DNA of 64,000 bases, taken from NCBI GenBank assembly GCA_934149075.1, contig CAKPDR010000006.1, forward strand, positions 1 through 64,000, in the 5' to 3' direction. This document shows positions 1-8,829 of the stretch, in pieces. Made by a program: the position numbers and the translations under genes. The DNA is from an uncultured Clostridia bacterium (GTDB lineage Bacteria > Bacillota > Clostridia > TANB77 > CAG-508). Numbering within the stretch: the stretch's first letter is position 1; every line of letters begins with the position of its first letter. Below the pieces are notes generated by a model. It saw nothing but the letters and a program-made list of their open reading frames with translations, had not been told where the DNA came from and ran no database searches.

Positions 1-24
1 GCATGAGTTAGCGATGTAAGCAAA

Positions 25-77
25 GGGTGTCCCTACTGGTAACTTTTTTAACCAATCATGAGTGTCCCTACTGGTAA
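25..77 (+). repeat. Truncated copy of the GGGTGTCCC palindromic repeat
   Basis: Two outward-facing units, each reading GTGTCCCTACTGGTAA, lie back to back just before rlmN. They match the right half of the composite palindromes at 25244-25370, 28562-28676 and 62650-62853. The left half is not seen here and may lie beyond the start of the window. The repeat creates a false in-frame ATG at 58, ahead of the real rlmN start. Confidence 0.85.
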
Positions 78-90
78 GATTGGAGTAGAA

Positions 91-1116
91 ATGAAAAATA
101 TAAAAGATTATGATTTAGATGCGCTAAAACAAGAATTTATAGAATTAGGAGAAAAGCCATTTAGAGCAGAACAAGTTTTTAAATGGTTATATGAAAACAA
201 AGTAACAAGTTTTGATGAAATGACAAATCTTTCGCTTGAATTAAGAGAAAAGTTAAAACAAAATTATGATATGCATAATTTTAAAATATTAAAAAAACAA
301 GAATCATTTGATGGTACAAAAAAGTATCTTTTCGATGTGTTAGATGGAAATGCGATTGAAACAGTTTTAATGAGTTATCATCATGGATATAGTATTTGTG
401 TGTCATCACAAATTGGATGTAAAATGGGATGCAAGTTTTGTGCTTCAACAGGAATTAATTTTATTAGAAATTTAACATCAGGGGAAATTGTTGAACAAAT
501 TTTGGCTGTTGAAAGAGATAATAATATAAGAATTTCAAATGTTGTATTTATGGGGATTGGAGAACCATTAAACAATTATACTAATGTAGTAAATGCCATT
601 AGAATAATAAATAATCCAAAAGGAATTAATATAGGAGCTAGACATATAAGTATTTCAACAAGCGGTCTAGTTCCTGGAATTTATAGACTAGCAAATGAAA
701 ATATTCAATGTACTTTGTCAATATCATTACATGCTACTAATAATGAAAAAAGAAGTAGTATGATGCCTGTAAATAATGCTTTTCCAATAGAAGAGTTATT
801 ACAAGCTTGTAAGGATTATATTGCAAAAACTAACAGAAGAATATCATTTGAATATGCTTTGGCAAAAGATAATAATGATAATTTAGATGATGCTAAAGAA
901 TTGGTACATCTTTTAAAAGGCATGTTATGTCATGTAAATTTAATACCAATCAATAAAATTGAAAATGGTGCATATACAAAGAGTTCAAATGAAAATATTA
1001 TGAAATTTAGAGATTATTTAAATGATCATGGAATTGTTGCTACAATTAGAAGAGAACTTGGTTCTGATATTGATGCAGCTTGTGGACAGTTAAGGAGAAA
1101 GAATTTGAAAAATTAG
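91..1116 (+). CDS. rlmN: 23S rRNA/tRNA adenine-C2 methyltransferase RlmN
   Basis: Radical-SAM enzyme that methylates C2 of A2503 in 23S rRNA, and A37 in some tRNAs, acting in the cytosol. The CxxxCxxC cluster motif is visible at about residues 110-117 (CKMGCKFC). A C-terminal cysteine near residue 331, in the context DAACGQLR, corresponds to the second catalytic Cys that forms the methyl-Cys/RNA adduct. The length of 341 aa is normal for the family. I chose the ATG at 91 because GGAG lies at 82-85. The upstream in-frame ATG at 58 sits inside a dispersed repeat and adds residues foreign to the family. In many Clostridia rlmN precedes prpC-prkC, and the same order is kept here although about 1.2 kb intervenes. 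Confidence 0.96.
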   Translation: MKNIKDYDLDALKQEFIELGEKPFRAEQVFKWLYENKVTSFDEMTNLSLELREKLKQNYDMHNFKILKKQESFDGTKKYLFDVLDGNAIETVLMSYHHGYSICVSSQIGCKMGCKFCASTGINFIRNLTSGEIVEQILAVERDNNIRISNVVFMGIGEPLNNYTNVVNAIRIINNPKGINIGARHISISTSGLVPGIYRLANENIQCTLSISLHATNNEKRSSMMPVNNAFPIEELLQACKDYIAKTNRRISFEYALAKDNNDNLDDAKELVHLLKGMLCHVNLIPINKIENGAYTKSSNENIMKFRDYLNDHGIVATIRRELGSDIDAACGQLRRKNLKN

Positions 1117-1124
1117 CATAAAGA

Positions 1125-1153
1125 TTGAAAAATAAAGAAATATATGGTAAAAT
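1125..1153 (+). promoter_or_regulatory. SigA-type promoter of the 1240 gene
   Basis: TTGAAA (1125-1130), a 17-bp spacer and TAAAAT (1148-1153). The transcript would carry an approximately 80-nt leader containing a small hairpin (TGAAACC pairing with GGTTTCA, about 1175-1206) before the ribosome binding site. Confidence 0.7.
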
Positions 1154-1239
1154 ACGATGGTAAACTAAGTTATGAAACCAATAAGTTAAAAACGAGGGGG
1201 TTTCAAAAACTTCCAAAAAATTTTTAGGAGGTAATTTAT

Positions 1240-1674
1240 ATGTTTAATGTATCAATTCCAAAAATTTCAGATGAGGAATTAATGAGGCGGTATCAACAAA
1301 TTAAACCAGTAATAAGGAAGGATGGAAAGCTTTATTATTTGAGGGAGTATTCTCTTCATGAACTTACAAGTGTAAGTTATTTGTGGGATGCTGATAAAGA
1401 CCTTGGAGATGCGGTTGGTAAAAATGAGCTTGCTATAATGAATGGCAAGGATTTTCCATGTTTGCATTCACTTGAAAACAATGGATTCTTTTTTCCTACT
1501 GTAGGAGAAATTCTTGCACAGATTAGAACACGTGATATTCCTTTAGTTAGGGCTTTCGAAATTATAGAAAGACCAAAAACTGTAATAAATGTATATAAAG
1601 ATAAATTTTATCTAATTGCATTTAATAATGGTTATCAAATTTCAACTGTGAGATTATACAAGGAAAAGAAATGA
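1240..1674 (+). CDS. Hypothetical protein, 144 aa, monocistronic
   Basis: I do not recognise this protein. It is soluble, with no signal peptide or membrane segment, and mixes charged and aromatic residues without repeats or metal motifs. Translation is well supported: AGGAGG lies 7-8 nt before the ATG. The gene has its own promoter (1125-1153) and a perfect hairpin terminator (1682-1716), so it is a stand-alone unit between rlmN and prpC. It uses codons such as CGG and AGG that are scarce in neighbouring genes, which may mean recent arrival. Its place inside an otherwise conserved rlmN-prpC-prkC order also suggests insertion. Confidence 0.75.
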   Translation: MFNVSIPKISDEELMRRYQQIKPVIRKDGKLYYLREYSLHELTSVSYLWDADKDLGDAVGKNELAIMNGKDFPCLHSLENNGFFFPTVGEILAQIRTRDIPLVRAFEIIERPKTVINVYKDKFYLIAFNNGYQISTVRLYKEKK

Positions 1675-1681
1675 TACAAAT

Positions 1682-1716
1682 AAAATCGATGTAGTTTGTG
1701 GCTACATCGATTTTGT
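1682..1716 (+). terminator. Rho-independent terminator after the 1240 gene
   Basis: Perfect 13-bp stem (AAAATCGATGTAG pairing with CTACATCGATTTT) around a 7-nt loop, followed by a short T-rich stretch. Confidence 0.85.
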
Positions 1717-1751
1717 TACATAGATTATATAAGAAAGAATTTTTGAAAATA

Positions 1752-2216
1752 TTACAATTCACAGTTACCAAAAAAATATTATATATGTTGGGAGCCTTTC
1801 CAGGTTATTATATATATTTGAGATTTCGTCCGTTTGATTGGAGTGAAAAATAGAAAATCTTAAATAAAAAACTGAGGAATGCTCACGGAAAAATGTATAT
1901 ATATGTATATGATTTGAAACATTTTCTCGGTTCAATATGCAACATAAGAATTTCTAAAATCAATTTATGGCACCCTTCCACTCTCGTGAACTCTTTCCAT
2001 AAATTTATTTAAGAAATTCTAATATTGCTCCAATCACATTCGAAAAGTTTAAACTCATATACATATATGCATTTTATGCTTGAGTGAGAGAGGCTCAGGT
2101 TTTTACGTTAGATTTTCTTTTTGAACGCAATGAACAGGACGAAATCTCAAATATATATAATAACCTGGAAAGGCTCCCAACATATATAATATTTTTTGAG
2201 GAACTGTGAATTGTAA
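1752..2216. repeat. 465-bp near-palindromic element between rlmN and prpC
   Basis: The stretch 1675-2310 has no credible gene. It is dominated by a large inverted repeat. The outer ends, TTACAATTCACAGTT and AACTGTGAATTGTAA, are complementary. Bases 1772-1831 and 2137-2196 form 60 uninterrupted complementary pairs. Inside these, further imperfect pairing continues toward a central hairpin around 1945-2020 (AATTTATGG against CCATAAATT). On the - strand the innermost loop would be CAC-GAGA-GTG, a GNRA tetraloop. This could be a non-autonomous mobile element (MITE-like) or a long structured RNA. No transposase lies nearby, and no clear target-site duplication was found. Confidence 0.85.
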
Positions 2217-2310
2217 CTTGAAAATAAAAATGGAGAAAAAATGTTAGAAAAAATGATTGAAAAAAATAAGAAAGTATGATATAACAGAAAAAAAGATACG
2301 AGGTGAAACG

Positions 2311-3045
2311 ATGATAATAGCTTATGCAAAATCAGATATAGGAAAAGCTAGAGAAATGAACCAAGATGCGTATTATATCTCTGATTCGACGAGTGAAGTT
2401 AAACTATACTTATTGGCAGACGGAATGGGTGGATACAAAGGCGGAGAGATTGCGAGCAATTTAGCAATAAAATGTACAAAAAGTTATATTGAAAATAACT
2501 TTAAAGATACACCGAAAGATAAAGAGAGCTTGATACAGTTAGTGGCAAGTAGTATGGAATATGCAAACATGGTAGTATATGAAAAAGCAAAAGAAAACAA
2601 AGAACTTGAAGGGATGGGTACTACTTTAGAAGTTTGTTTAATATATAATAATAAGGCATATATTGGGCACATTGGAGATAGTAGAATTTATAGAATAAGA
2701 AAAGATTTTATAAGAAAATTAACACAAGATCATAGTTATGTTCAAAAATTAGTAAAAGATGGAACAATAACGAAAGAAGAAGCGGAAAAACATCCTAAGA
2801 AAAATATGCTTATGAAAGCACTTGGATGTAATGCTTTTGTTGAGCCAGATGTATCTGTAAAAGGATTTTTAAGAGAAGACATTTTACTTATTTCATCAGA
2901 TGGATTAACAAATATGGTAAAACAAGAAGATATATTTAGAATTGCAAAAGGAAATATAGAAAAGGCACCTATCAAGCTTGTAGATTTAGCAAATGAAAAT
3001 GGTGGGTTAGATAACATAACAGTTGTAGTATTGAAAAACATATAA
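2311..3045 (+). CDS. prpC: PP2C-type protein phosphatase PrpC/Stp1
   Basis: Mn2+/Mg2+-dependent Ser/Thr phosphatase that reverses phosphorylation by PrkC. The PP2C metal-binding and core motifs occur in order: NQDAYY near residue 20, DGMGGYKGGE, GTTLEV, GDSRIYR, TQDHS, SSDGLTNM and GGLDNIT near the C-terminus. The 244-aa length is typical. I prefer the ATG at 2311, preceded by GAGGTG at 2300-2305, over an upstream in-frame ATG at 2257 that would add 18 basic residues without family support. prkC starts 21 bp downstream, so the two form an operon that balances phosphorylation of cell-wall, division and translation targets. The large palindrome ends about 95 bp upstream. Confidence 0.95.
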   Translation: MIIAYAKSDIGKAREMNQDAYYISDSTSEVKLYLLADGMGGYKGGEIASNLAIKCTKSYIENNFKDTPKDKESLIQLVASSMEYANMVVYEKAKENKELEGMGTTLEVCLIYNNKAYIGHIGDSRIYRIRKDFIRKLTQDHSYVQKLVKDGTITKEEAEKHPKKNMLMKALGCNAFVEPDVSVKGFLREDILLISSDGLTNMVKQEDIFRIAKGNIEKAPIKLVDLANENGGLDNITVVVLKNI

Positions 3046-3066
3046 CCTATAAGGAGAGATTAAAAA

Positions 3067-5091
3067 ATGGATTTAAAAGGTAGATTGTTGGGAAATAGAT
3101 ACGAAATTATCGAGAAAATCGGTAGTGGAGGAATGGCAACAGTATATAAGGCAAAATGTCATGTCTTAAATAGATATGTAGCAGTAAAAATATTAAGAGA
3201 CGAATTCACAACAGATGAAGAATTTATAAAAAGATTTGAAGTTGAAGCACAATCAGCAGCTAGTATAACACATCCTAATATTGTTTCAGTATATGATGTA
3301 GGTGTTGATGGAAATTTATATTATATAGTAATGGAACTTATAAAAGGAAAAACTCTAAAAGAAATTATTGTAGAAGAAAAAGGACCACTTCCTTGGAAAT
3401 GGTCAGTAAATATAGCTACTCAAATTGCATCTGCATTAGAAATTGCACATAAAAACCACATAATTCATAGAGATATAAAACCACATAATATTATAATTAC
3501 AGAAGATGGAGTTGCAAAAGTAACAGATTTTGGAATTGCAAAAGCCGTTTCAAATTCAACAATTACAGCATTTGGAACAACAATAGGATCTGTACATTAT
3601 TTTTCACCAGAACATGCAAGAGGTGGATTCACAGATGAAAAATCAGATTTATATTCATTGGGAGTTGTAATGTATGAAATGCTTACAGGAAAAGTACCTT
3701 TTGATGCAGATACACCTGTTTCTATAGCATTAAAACATATGCAAGAAGATCCAAAGCCACCAATTGAATTAAATCCAAATATTCCATCAGCTGTTAATGA
3801 CATAATAATGAAAGCATTAAGAAAAGATACAAATTTACGTTATCAAAATGCAACAGCAATGTTATTAGATTTAAAAAGAGCTTTAAAAGAGCCAAATGGA
3901 GACTTTGTTGATGATAACGATTATACAGAAGATTTTCCAACACAAAGAATTTCGACAATAGATATTGAAAATGAAAGGATAGCTTCTAATAGAGCACAGA
4001 AAAATGGAAAGAAACCTAATAAATTTTTAGAATTTATTAAAAATCATAAGGCATTGTCAGCAATAATTGGACTAATATTATTATTTATTATAACAATAGG
4101 AACAACTATTGGAATATCGAATGCTACAAGGCCAAAAGATGTGGCAATTCCAAATTTAGTTGGAAAAACAGTTGATGAAGCTAAAAAGATATTAGAAGAA
4201 AATAAATTAACATATGTTGAAGAAGAATCAACATATAACACAGAATATGAAGCAGGTCAAATAATATCTCAAACACCACCTTTTGTTGAAGGCAGAAAAA
4301 TTAAACAAAAAACAGAAGTAAAAGTTGTAGTAAGTTTGGGAACAGAGAAGACTAAAGTACCTAAATTAAAAGGTTTAACAAAGCAAGAAGCAGAAGATGC
4401 AGCAGATGAAGCTAAAATTAAGCTTGAATTTGTAGAGGAAATAAGCAAGACTGTAGAAGCTGGAATAATTATAAAACAAGAAGTAGATACTGATACAGAA
4501 GTAAATGCAGGAGATACGGTAAAAGTTTATATAAGTATTGGTACAGGAATAAAACAAGTTGTAGTATCATCAGTTTTATATCAAGAAGAAGCAACAGCAA
4601 AACAAAATCTTGAAGATTTAGGATTAAAAGTAACTGTTGAATATGGTGAAGATAAAACTAGAGGTAATGGAGTTGTTTTAAAACAAAGTATCTCTTCTGG
4701 TGAAAAGGTTGACGAAGGTACTGCAATAACGATAACTGTTAATAAGTTAGCAGAAAAGAAAACAGCCACAATTTATGTTAATATGAAATCTATTACAGGT
4801 GGATATAGTGAAGATGCAGATGAAAATAAAGACGATAATGAAAATAAAAATGAAACAACATCTTCAAAACCAGCTAGCAGTGTAAAAAAGACAGCAAAAT
4901 TAAGAATTGAAGCAAATGGAGAGACGATTTATAATAAGGATGTTGACAAAAATGAAACAAAATTTAATACTGGAAATAATAAACTTACAGGAACAGGAGT
5001 CGTTACTGTAAAGGTATATATAGATGACGTAAAAGAAAAGGAAGCAGATTTGGATTTGAATACAATAAATGGTTCTTATACATTTGAATAA
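3067..5091 (+). CDS. prkC: Membrane Ser/Thr kinase with PASTA domains (PrkC/Stk1)
   Basis: Eukaryotic-type kinase that senses peptidoglycan fragments or lipid II. The kinase domain occupies about residues 10-275, with the glycine loop GSGGMATVY, VAVKIL with the ATP lysine, HRDIKPHN catalytic loop and DFG. A juxtamembrane region precedes one membrane helix at about 330-352 (IIGLILLFIITIGTTIGI). Three PASTA repeats follow at about 358-425, 428-492 and 497-560, then an acidic Asn/Glu linker and a roughly 60-residue extracellular tail. AGGAGAG lies 8 nt before the ATG. The classical downstream partners rsgA and rpe are absent; a TetR gene follows instead. Confidence 0.96.
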   Translation: MDLKGRLLGNRYEIIEKIGSGGMATVYKAKCHVLNRYVAVKILRDEFTTDEEFIKRFEVEAQSAASITHPNIVSVYDVGVDGNLYYIVMELIKGKTLKEIIVEEKGPLPWKWSVNIATQIASALEIAHKNHIIHRDIKPHNIIITEDGVAKVTDFGIAKAVSNSTITAFGTTIGSVHYFSPEHARGGFTDEKSDLYSLGVVMYEMLTGKVPFDADTPVSIALKHMQEDPKPPIELNPNIPSAVNDIIMKALRKDTNLRYQNATAMLLDLKRALKEPNGDFVDDNDYTEDFPTQRISTIDIENERIASNRAQKNGKKPNKFLEFIKNHKALSAIIGLILLFIITIGTTIGISNATRPKDVAIPNLVGKTVDEAKKILEENKLTYVEEESTYNTEYEAGQIISQTPPFVEGRKIKQKTEVKVVVSLGTEKTKVPKLKGLTKQEAEDAADEAKIKLEFVEEISKTVEAGIIIKQEVDTDTEVNAGDTVKVYISIGTGIKQVVVSSVLYQEEATAKQNLEDLGLKVTVEYGEDKTRGNGVVLKQSISSGEKVDEGTAITITVNKLAEKKTATIYVNMKSITGGYSEDADENKDDNENKNETTSSKPASSVKKTAKLRIEANGETIYNKDVDKNETKFNTGNNKLTGTGVVTVKVYIDDVKEKEADLDLNTINGSYTFE

Positions 5092-5162
5092 AAAATTCAA
5101 TTCCTATACAGGATAATACTTGTAATGGTAATAAATGAAACAAAAGAAAGTGAGATGATAAA

Positions 5163-5717
5163 ATGTCAAATATCACGAAAAGAGCAATGGCACAATCACT
5201 TAAAAAGATGTTATTAGTAAAAGATATAGACAAAATAACAATAACAGATATAACAAATGATTGTGGAATAAATAGACAAACATTTTATTACCATTTTAAA
5301 GACATTTATGACCTATTGGAATGGATTTTTGCAAATGAAGTAGTAGAGAAAATAGAAAAAGAAACAACAATAGAAACATGGCAAGAAAATTTTAAATATG
5401 TATTAGACTATATGCTAAAAAATAAAAAGTTTATTATAAAAACATATAATTCTTTAAGTAGAAAAACATTACTAGATTTCTTATTTAATCAATATAATAC
5501 TATATTTATAGAAATAGTAAATGATTTATCTAAAAATTATAATATAACAAAGGAAAATAAAATATTTATTGCAAATTTTTATAAATATGGATTTGTGGGA
5601 ATAATAGAAAATTGGATTGTTACGGAAATGAAAGAAAGTCCTGAAAATATAATAAAAAAATTAGATGTTATGATATCTGGGAGTTTTGAAGAAGCAGTAA
5701 AAAAAATGTCAAATTGA
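5163..5717 (+). CDS. TetR/AcrR-family regulator, DhaS-like
   Basis: Transcriptional regulator of 184 aa. The N-terminal helix-turn-helix is clear at about residues 8-55 (ITITDITNDCGINRQTFYYHF). The remainder is a helical ligand-binding domain rich in aromatic residues, resembling the DhaS/TetR_C_7 group. It lies 131 bp upstream of the oleate hydratase gene in the same direction, separated by a terminator at 5741-5781. The likely job is control of that gene in response to fatty acids, which is inferred from position only. The start is supported by GTGAG about 6 nt upstream. No symmetrical operator could be assigned with confidence. Confidence 0.88.
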   Translation: MSNITKRAMAQSLKKMLLVKDIDKITITDITNDCGINRQTFYYHFKDIYDLLEWIFANEVVEKIEKETTIETWQENFKYVLDYMLKNKKFIIKTYNSLSRKTLLDFLFNQYNTIFIEIVNDLSKNYNITKENKIFIANFYKYGFVGIIENWIVTEMKESPENIIKKLDVMISGSFEEAVKKMSN

Positions 5718-5740
5718 AATAGTAAGCCAAACTAGACAAA

Positions 5741-5781
5741 AAGTGGATTATGTAAAAAATTTTTACATATCCATTTTTTTG
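5741..5781 (+). terminator. Rho-independent terminator after the TetR gene
   Basis: Hairpin GTGGATTATGTAAAA pairing with TTTTACATATCCA (one mismatch), followed by seven T residues at 5775-5781. Confidence 0.85.
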
Positions 5782-5848
5782 TTTATTGTATTTTTAATGT
5801 ATTATATGTAGGATAAAAGCACATAGTAAATGAGGAGGTTGATAAACT

Positions 5849-7639
5849 ATGTATTATAGTAGTGGAAATTATGAGGCTTTTGCAAGACCAAAAAAGCCAG
5901 CAGATGTAGACAAAAAATCTGCATATATAGTAGGTTCAGGATTAGCTGCATTATCAGCAGCATGTTTCCTAGTTAGAGATGGACAAATGAAAGGAAAAAA
6001 TGTACACATTTTAGAAAAAGATCAAATACCAGGAGGAGCATGTGATGGATATCTTTATGATGGATTAGGATATGTAATGCGTGGTGGAAGAGAAATGGAC
6101 AATCATTTTGAATGTATGTGGGATTTATTCCATTCAATTCCATCAATAGAAACAGAAGGAGTAAGTGTTCTTGATGAATATTATTGGCTAAATAAAGAAG
6201 ATCCAAATTATTCATTAATGAGAGCAACAATGAATCGTGGAGAAGATGCACATACAGACAAAAAATTTGCAATATCAGATAAGGGTGCAATAGAAATAAT
6301 GCACTTATTCTTTACACCTGATGAAGAATTATATGACAAAAAAATAACAGACTATTTTTCAGATGAAGTATTAAATTCAAACTTCTGGTTATATTGGAGA
6401 ACAATGTTTGCATTTGAAAATTGGCACAGTGCATTAGAAATGAAATTATATATAAAAAGATTTATACATCATATTGGAGGATTACCAGACTTTACAGCAT
6501 TAAGATTTACAAAATACAATCAATATGAATCAATGATTTTACCTATGATAGAATATTTGAAAAAATTTGATGTTCAATTCCATTATGGAACAAAAGTAGA
6601 AAATGTAAAATTTGAAATATCAGATTATAAAAAAGTAGCTAAAAGTATAATAATTACAAAAGATGGAGAAGAATCAAGTATTGATTTAACAGAAAATGAT
6701 TTAGTATTTATTACAAATGGAGGATGTGTTGAAAATTCAAGTATGGGAAGTCAAAACACACCAGCAGAAATGAATACAGAAATAAAACCAGGTGGAGGAT
6801 GGGATTTATGGCGTAAAATTGCTGAACAAGATTTAGCATTTGGTAATCCAGATAAATTCTGCCATGATCCAGAACTAACAAATTGGATGAGTGCAACAGT
6901 TACAACATTAGATGATAGAATTCCACCATATGTAGAAAAAATCTGTAAGAGAAATCCATTTAGTGGAAAAGTAGTAACTGGTGGAATTGTAACAGTAAAA
7001 GATTCAAATTGGCTATTAAGCTGGACATTTAACCGCCAACCACAATTTAGAAGTCAACCAAAAGAACAATTAGTTGGATGGATATATGGATTATTTAGTA
7101 ATGTACCAGGAAATTATGTTAAAAAGCCAATGAGAGATTGTACAGGTAAAGAAATTTGTATGGAATGGTTATATCATTTAGGCGTGCCAGAGAATCAAAT
7201 AGAAGAATTAGCAGAAAAGAGTGCTAATACAATACCTGTAATGATGCCATATATAGATGCGTTCTTTATGCCAAGAAATGGAACTGACAGACCAAAAGTA
7301 GTTCCAAATCAAGCTGTAAATTTCGCATTTTTGGGACAATTTGCAGAAACAGAAAGAGACACAATATTTACAACAGAATATTCTATAAGAACTGCAATGG
7401 TTGCTGTATATACATTATTGAATATAGATAGAGGTGTTCCAGAAGTATGGGGAAGCACTTATGATATTAGAGATTTGTTGAATGCAACAGTTAAATTAAG
7501 AGATGGAAAGCCAATTACAGAAATGAATTTAGGCTTAAAAGAAAAAATTGCTTTAAAAGAAGTTTTAAAACAAATTAAAGGTACTGATATTGAAAAGATT
7601 CTTAAGGAATATCATGTGATTAGAGAAGATGATGTTTAA
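5849..7639 (+). CDS. ohyA: Oleate hydratase (FAD-dependent, MCRA family)
   Basis: Adds water across the cis-9 double bond of oleic and related unsaturated fatty acids to give 10-hydroxy fatty acids, a detoxification or lipid-modifying step. The Rossmann FAD motif GSGLAALSAA is near residue 30. The signature RGGREM, which lies in the active-site region of characterised hydratases, is near residue 84. GGACDGYLYDG and the C-terminal FAET/TTEYS region are also family hallmarks. The 596-aa length is normal. GAGGAGG lies about 8 nt before the ATG. The TetR gene upstream is a plausible regulator. Formerly annotated as myosin-cross-reactive antigen. Confidence 0.96.
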   Translation: MYYSSGNYEAFARPKKPADVDKKSAYIVGSGLAALSAACFLVRDGQMKGKNVHILEKDQIPGGACDGYLYDGLGYVMRGGREMDNHFECMWDLFHSIPSIETEGVSVLDEYYWLNKEDPNYSLMRATMNRGEDAHTDKKFAISDKGAIEIMHLFFTPDEELYDKKITDYFSDEVLNSNFWLYWRTMFAFENWHSALEMKLYIKRFIHHIGGLPDFTALRFTKYNQYESMILPMIEYLKKFDVQFHYGTKVENVKFEISDYKKVAKSIIITKDGEESSIDLTENDLVFITNGGCVENSSMGSQNTPAEMNTEIKPGGGWDLWRKIAEQDLAFGNPDKFCHDPELTNWMSATVTTLDDRIPPYVEKICKRNPFSGKVVTGGIVTVKDSNWLLSWTFNRQPQFRSQPKEQLVGWIYGLFSNVPGNYVKKPMRDCTGKEICMEWLYHLGVPENQIEELAEKSANTIPVMMPYIDAFFMPRNGTDRPKVVPNQAVNFAFLGQFAETERDTIFTTEYSIRTAMVAVYTLLNIDRGVPEVWGSTYDIRDLLNATVKLRDGKPITEMNLGLKEKIALKEVLKQIKGTDIEKILKEYHVIREDDV

Positions 7640-7685
7640 TAAGAGGTTGGATGTTGTATAGTTTGCAACAATAATACAAAAAAAA

Positions 7686-7714
7686 TTGACTTATGTATAC
7701 TTTTGTGATAAAAT
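7686..7714 (+). promoter_or_regulatory. SigA promoter of the 7768 gene
   Basis: TTGACT (7686-7691), 17-bp spacer, TAAAAT (7709-7714), with TGA directly before the -10 giving an extended -10 element. Confidence 0.85.
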
Positions 7715-7767
7715 AGTTGAAAACTTGTTAAAAATTTCAATTTGCAATTGCAAAAGGAGGAAAAAAC

Positions 7768-8685
7768 ATGAAATTTAGAAATGAGAGCAAACTACTAAGC
7801 AATATTAAATGGGAATTCCGCAAGTTGAAAGTAGCATTAATGCGGAAAAAATTAGAACAATCTGATTTTTTTGAAGGTGTTTCATTTACAGGTGACATAA
7901 TAAAAGAGGAAATACAAAAAGGTGTTGCAAGATGGATGTTTGATCTGAAAAAGTATAAGCAAATCGAAATAAAAAAGTTTAAAGATTTGTTTAGTGATTC
8001 AGAAGTGACTTTTCCTATAGAAATTGAGTGGGCTATGTTTACAACATATATCAATATTAATATTATTGATGCATATGGAAATAAATATTATATGTCTAAT
8101 GAAAATGCATATGATTATCATAGAATTTCTGAATATTCTATTGGAAAAAGAAACGATTCTTCAGAACCATTAATTGATAAGGAACTTTGCTACCGAATAT
8201 GTAAAGATGGAACTAATGAGTTAATAAAAACAATTTTTCTTAAACTAAATCAAGACGGAAGCAATAGTGATACAATTGGTGAGATTTACTTTGATGATAT
8301 TACGAGAATTACAATGTGTTCAAATTATAATAAAATAAAGGTTGAATATCCAAAAAGAACTGAAGAGTTTGATGAAGAGGTTATTAAATATCTTTTTGAA
8401 TGTATTGAAACAAAATGGTATTACTATGATGTCTATCCAATATTGAAATGGATGGTAGGCGAAATGAAGGAACATATGTCAGTGCATATTGTAGCAGAAA
8501 TCAATGGAGAGATATTTTCAGAGATTGAAATTGAGGATGACATTGTAAAAAAATACACATCTACTCAAATAATAAGCGAAGAAGAAATGCATACATTAAA
8601 AAAAGTCTTTGTAAAAGAACTTAATGAGTTTTTATTAGAGAACAACTCAATATTGTGGCAGAAAATGATTAATAAAAATTCTTAG
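7768..8685 (+). CDS. Hypothetical protein, 305 aa, monocistronic
   Basis: I cannot assign a family. The protein is soluble, acidic and rich in Ile/Glu/Lys, with clustered aromatics (KWYYYDVYPILKWM near residue 220) and no signal peptide, membrane helix or obvious catalytic motif. Two similar phrases (around INIIDAYGN and HIVAEINGE) hint at a duplicated beta-rich unit, but this is weak. Expression is well supported by a consensus promoter at 7686-7714, AAAGGAGG about 7 nt before the ATG, and a terminator at 8729-8769. It is therefore an independent unit between ohyA and the ECF sigma gene. Confidence 0.78.
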   Translation: MKFRNESKLLSNIKWEFRKLKVALMRKKLEQSDFFEGVSFTGDIIKEEIQKGVARWMFDLKKYKQIEIKKFKDLFSDSEVTFPIEIEWAMFTTYININIIDAYGNKYYMSNENAYDYHRISEYSIGKRNDSSEPLIDKELCYRICKDGTNELIKTIFLKLNQDGSNSDTIGEIYFDDITRITMCSNYNKIKVEYPKRTEEFDEEVIKYLFECIETKWYYYDVYPILKWMVGEMKEHMSVHIVAEINGEIFSEIEIEDDIVKKYTSTQIISEEEMHTLKKVFVKELNEFLLENNSILWQKMINKNS

Positions 8686-8728
8686 ATACAGAAAAAGTAA
8701 ATAATCTAAATTTCAAAAATTAAAAGTT

Positions 8729-8769
8729 AAAGAGGAGAACACTTAAAAATGTTTTCCTCTTTATTTTTG
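8729..8769 (+). terminator. Rho-independent terminator after the 7768 gene
   Basis: AAAGAGGAGAACA pairs with TGTTTTCCTCTTT (one G-T wobble) around an 8-nt loop, followed by a T-rich tail that runs into the next promoter. Confidence 0.88.
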
Positions 8770-8781
8770 TTGACAAAATAC

Positions 8782-8809
8782 TGTAACTTTTGAGAAAATA
8801 AATTGTATA
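8782..8809 (+). promoter_or_regulatory. Candidate ECF-type autoregulatory promoter
   Basis: TGTAAC (8782-8787) followed by TTTT, a 16-bp spacer and TGTATA (8804-8809). This closely resembles the SigW-class consensus TGAAAC-N16-CGTATA in both motif and spacing. It lies immediately before the sigma gene, as expected for autoregulation. A SigA -35 (TTGACA, 8770-8775) is also present but has no good -10 at 17 bp. Confidence 0.6.
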
Positions 8810-8829
8810 AAAGGTAGAGGGGGATGAAA

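Noticed and set aside
58..90. ATG at 58 as the rlmN start
   Set aside because: It lies in the GGGTGTCCC repeat, and the ATG at 91 has a better ribosome binding site and family fit.
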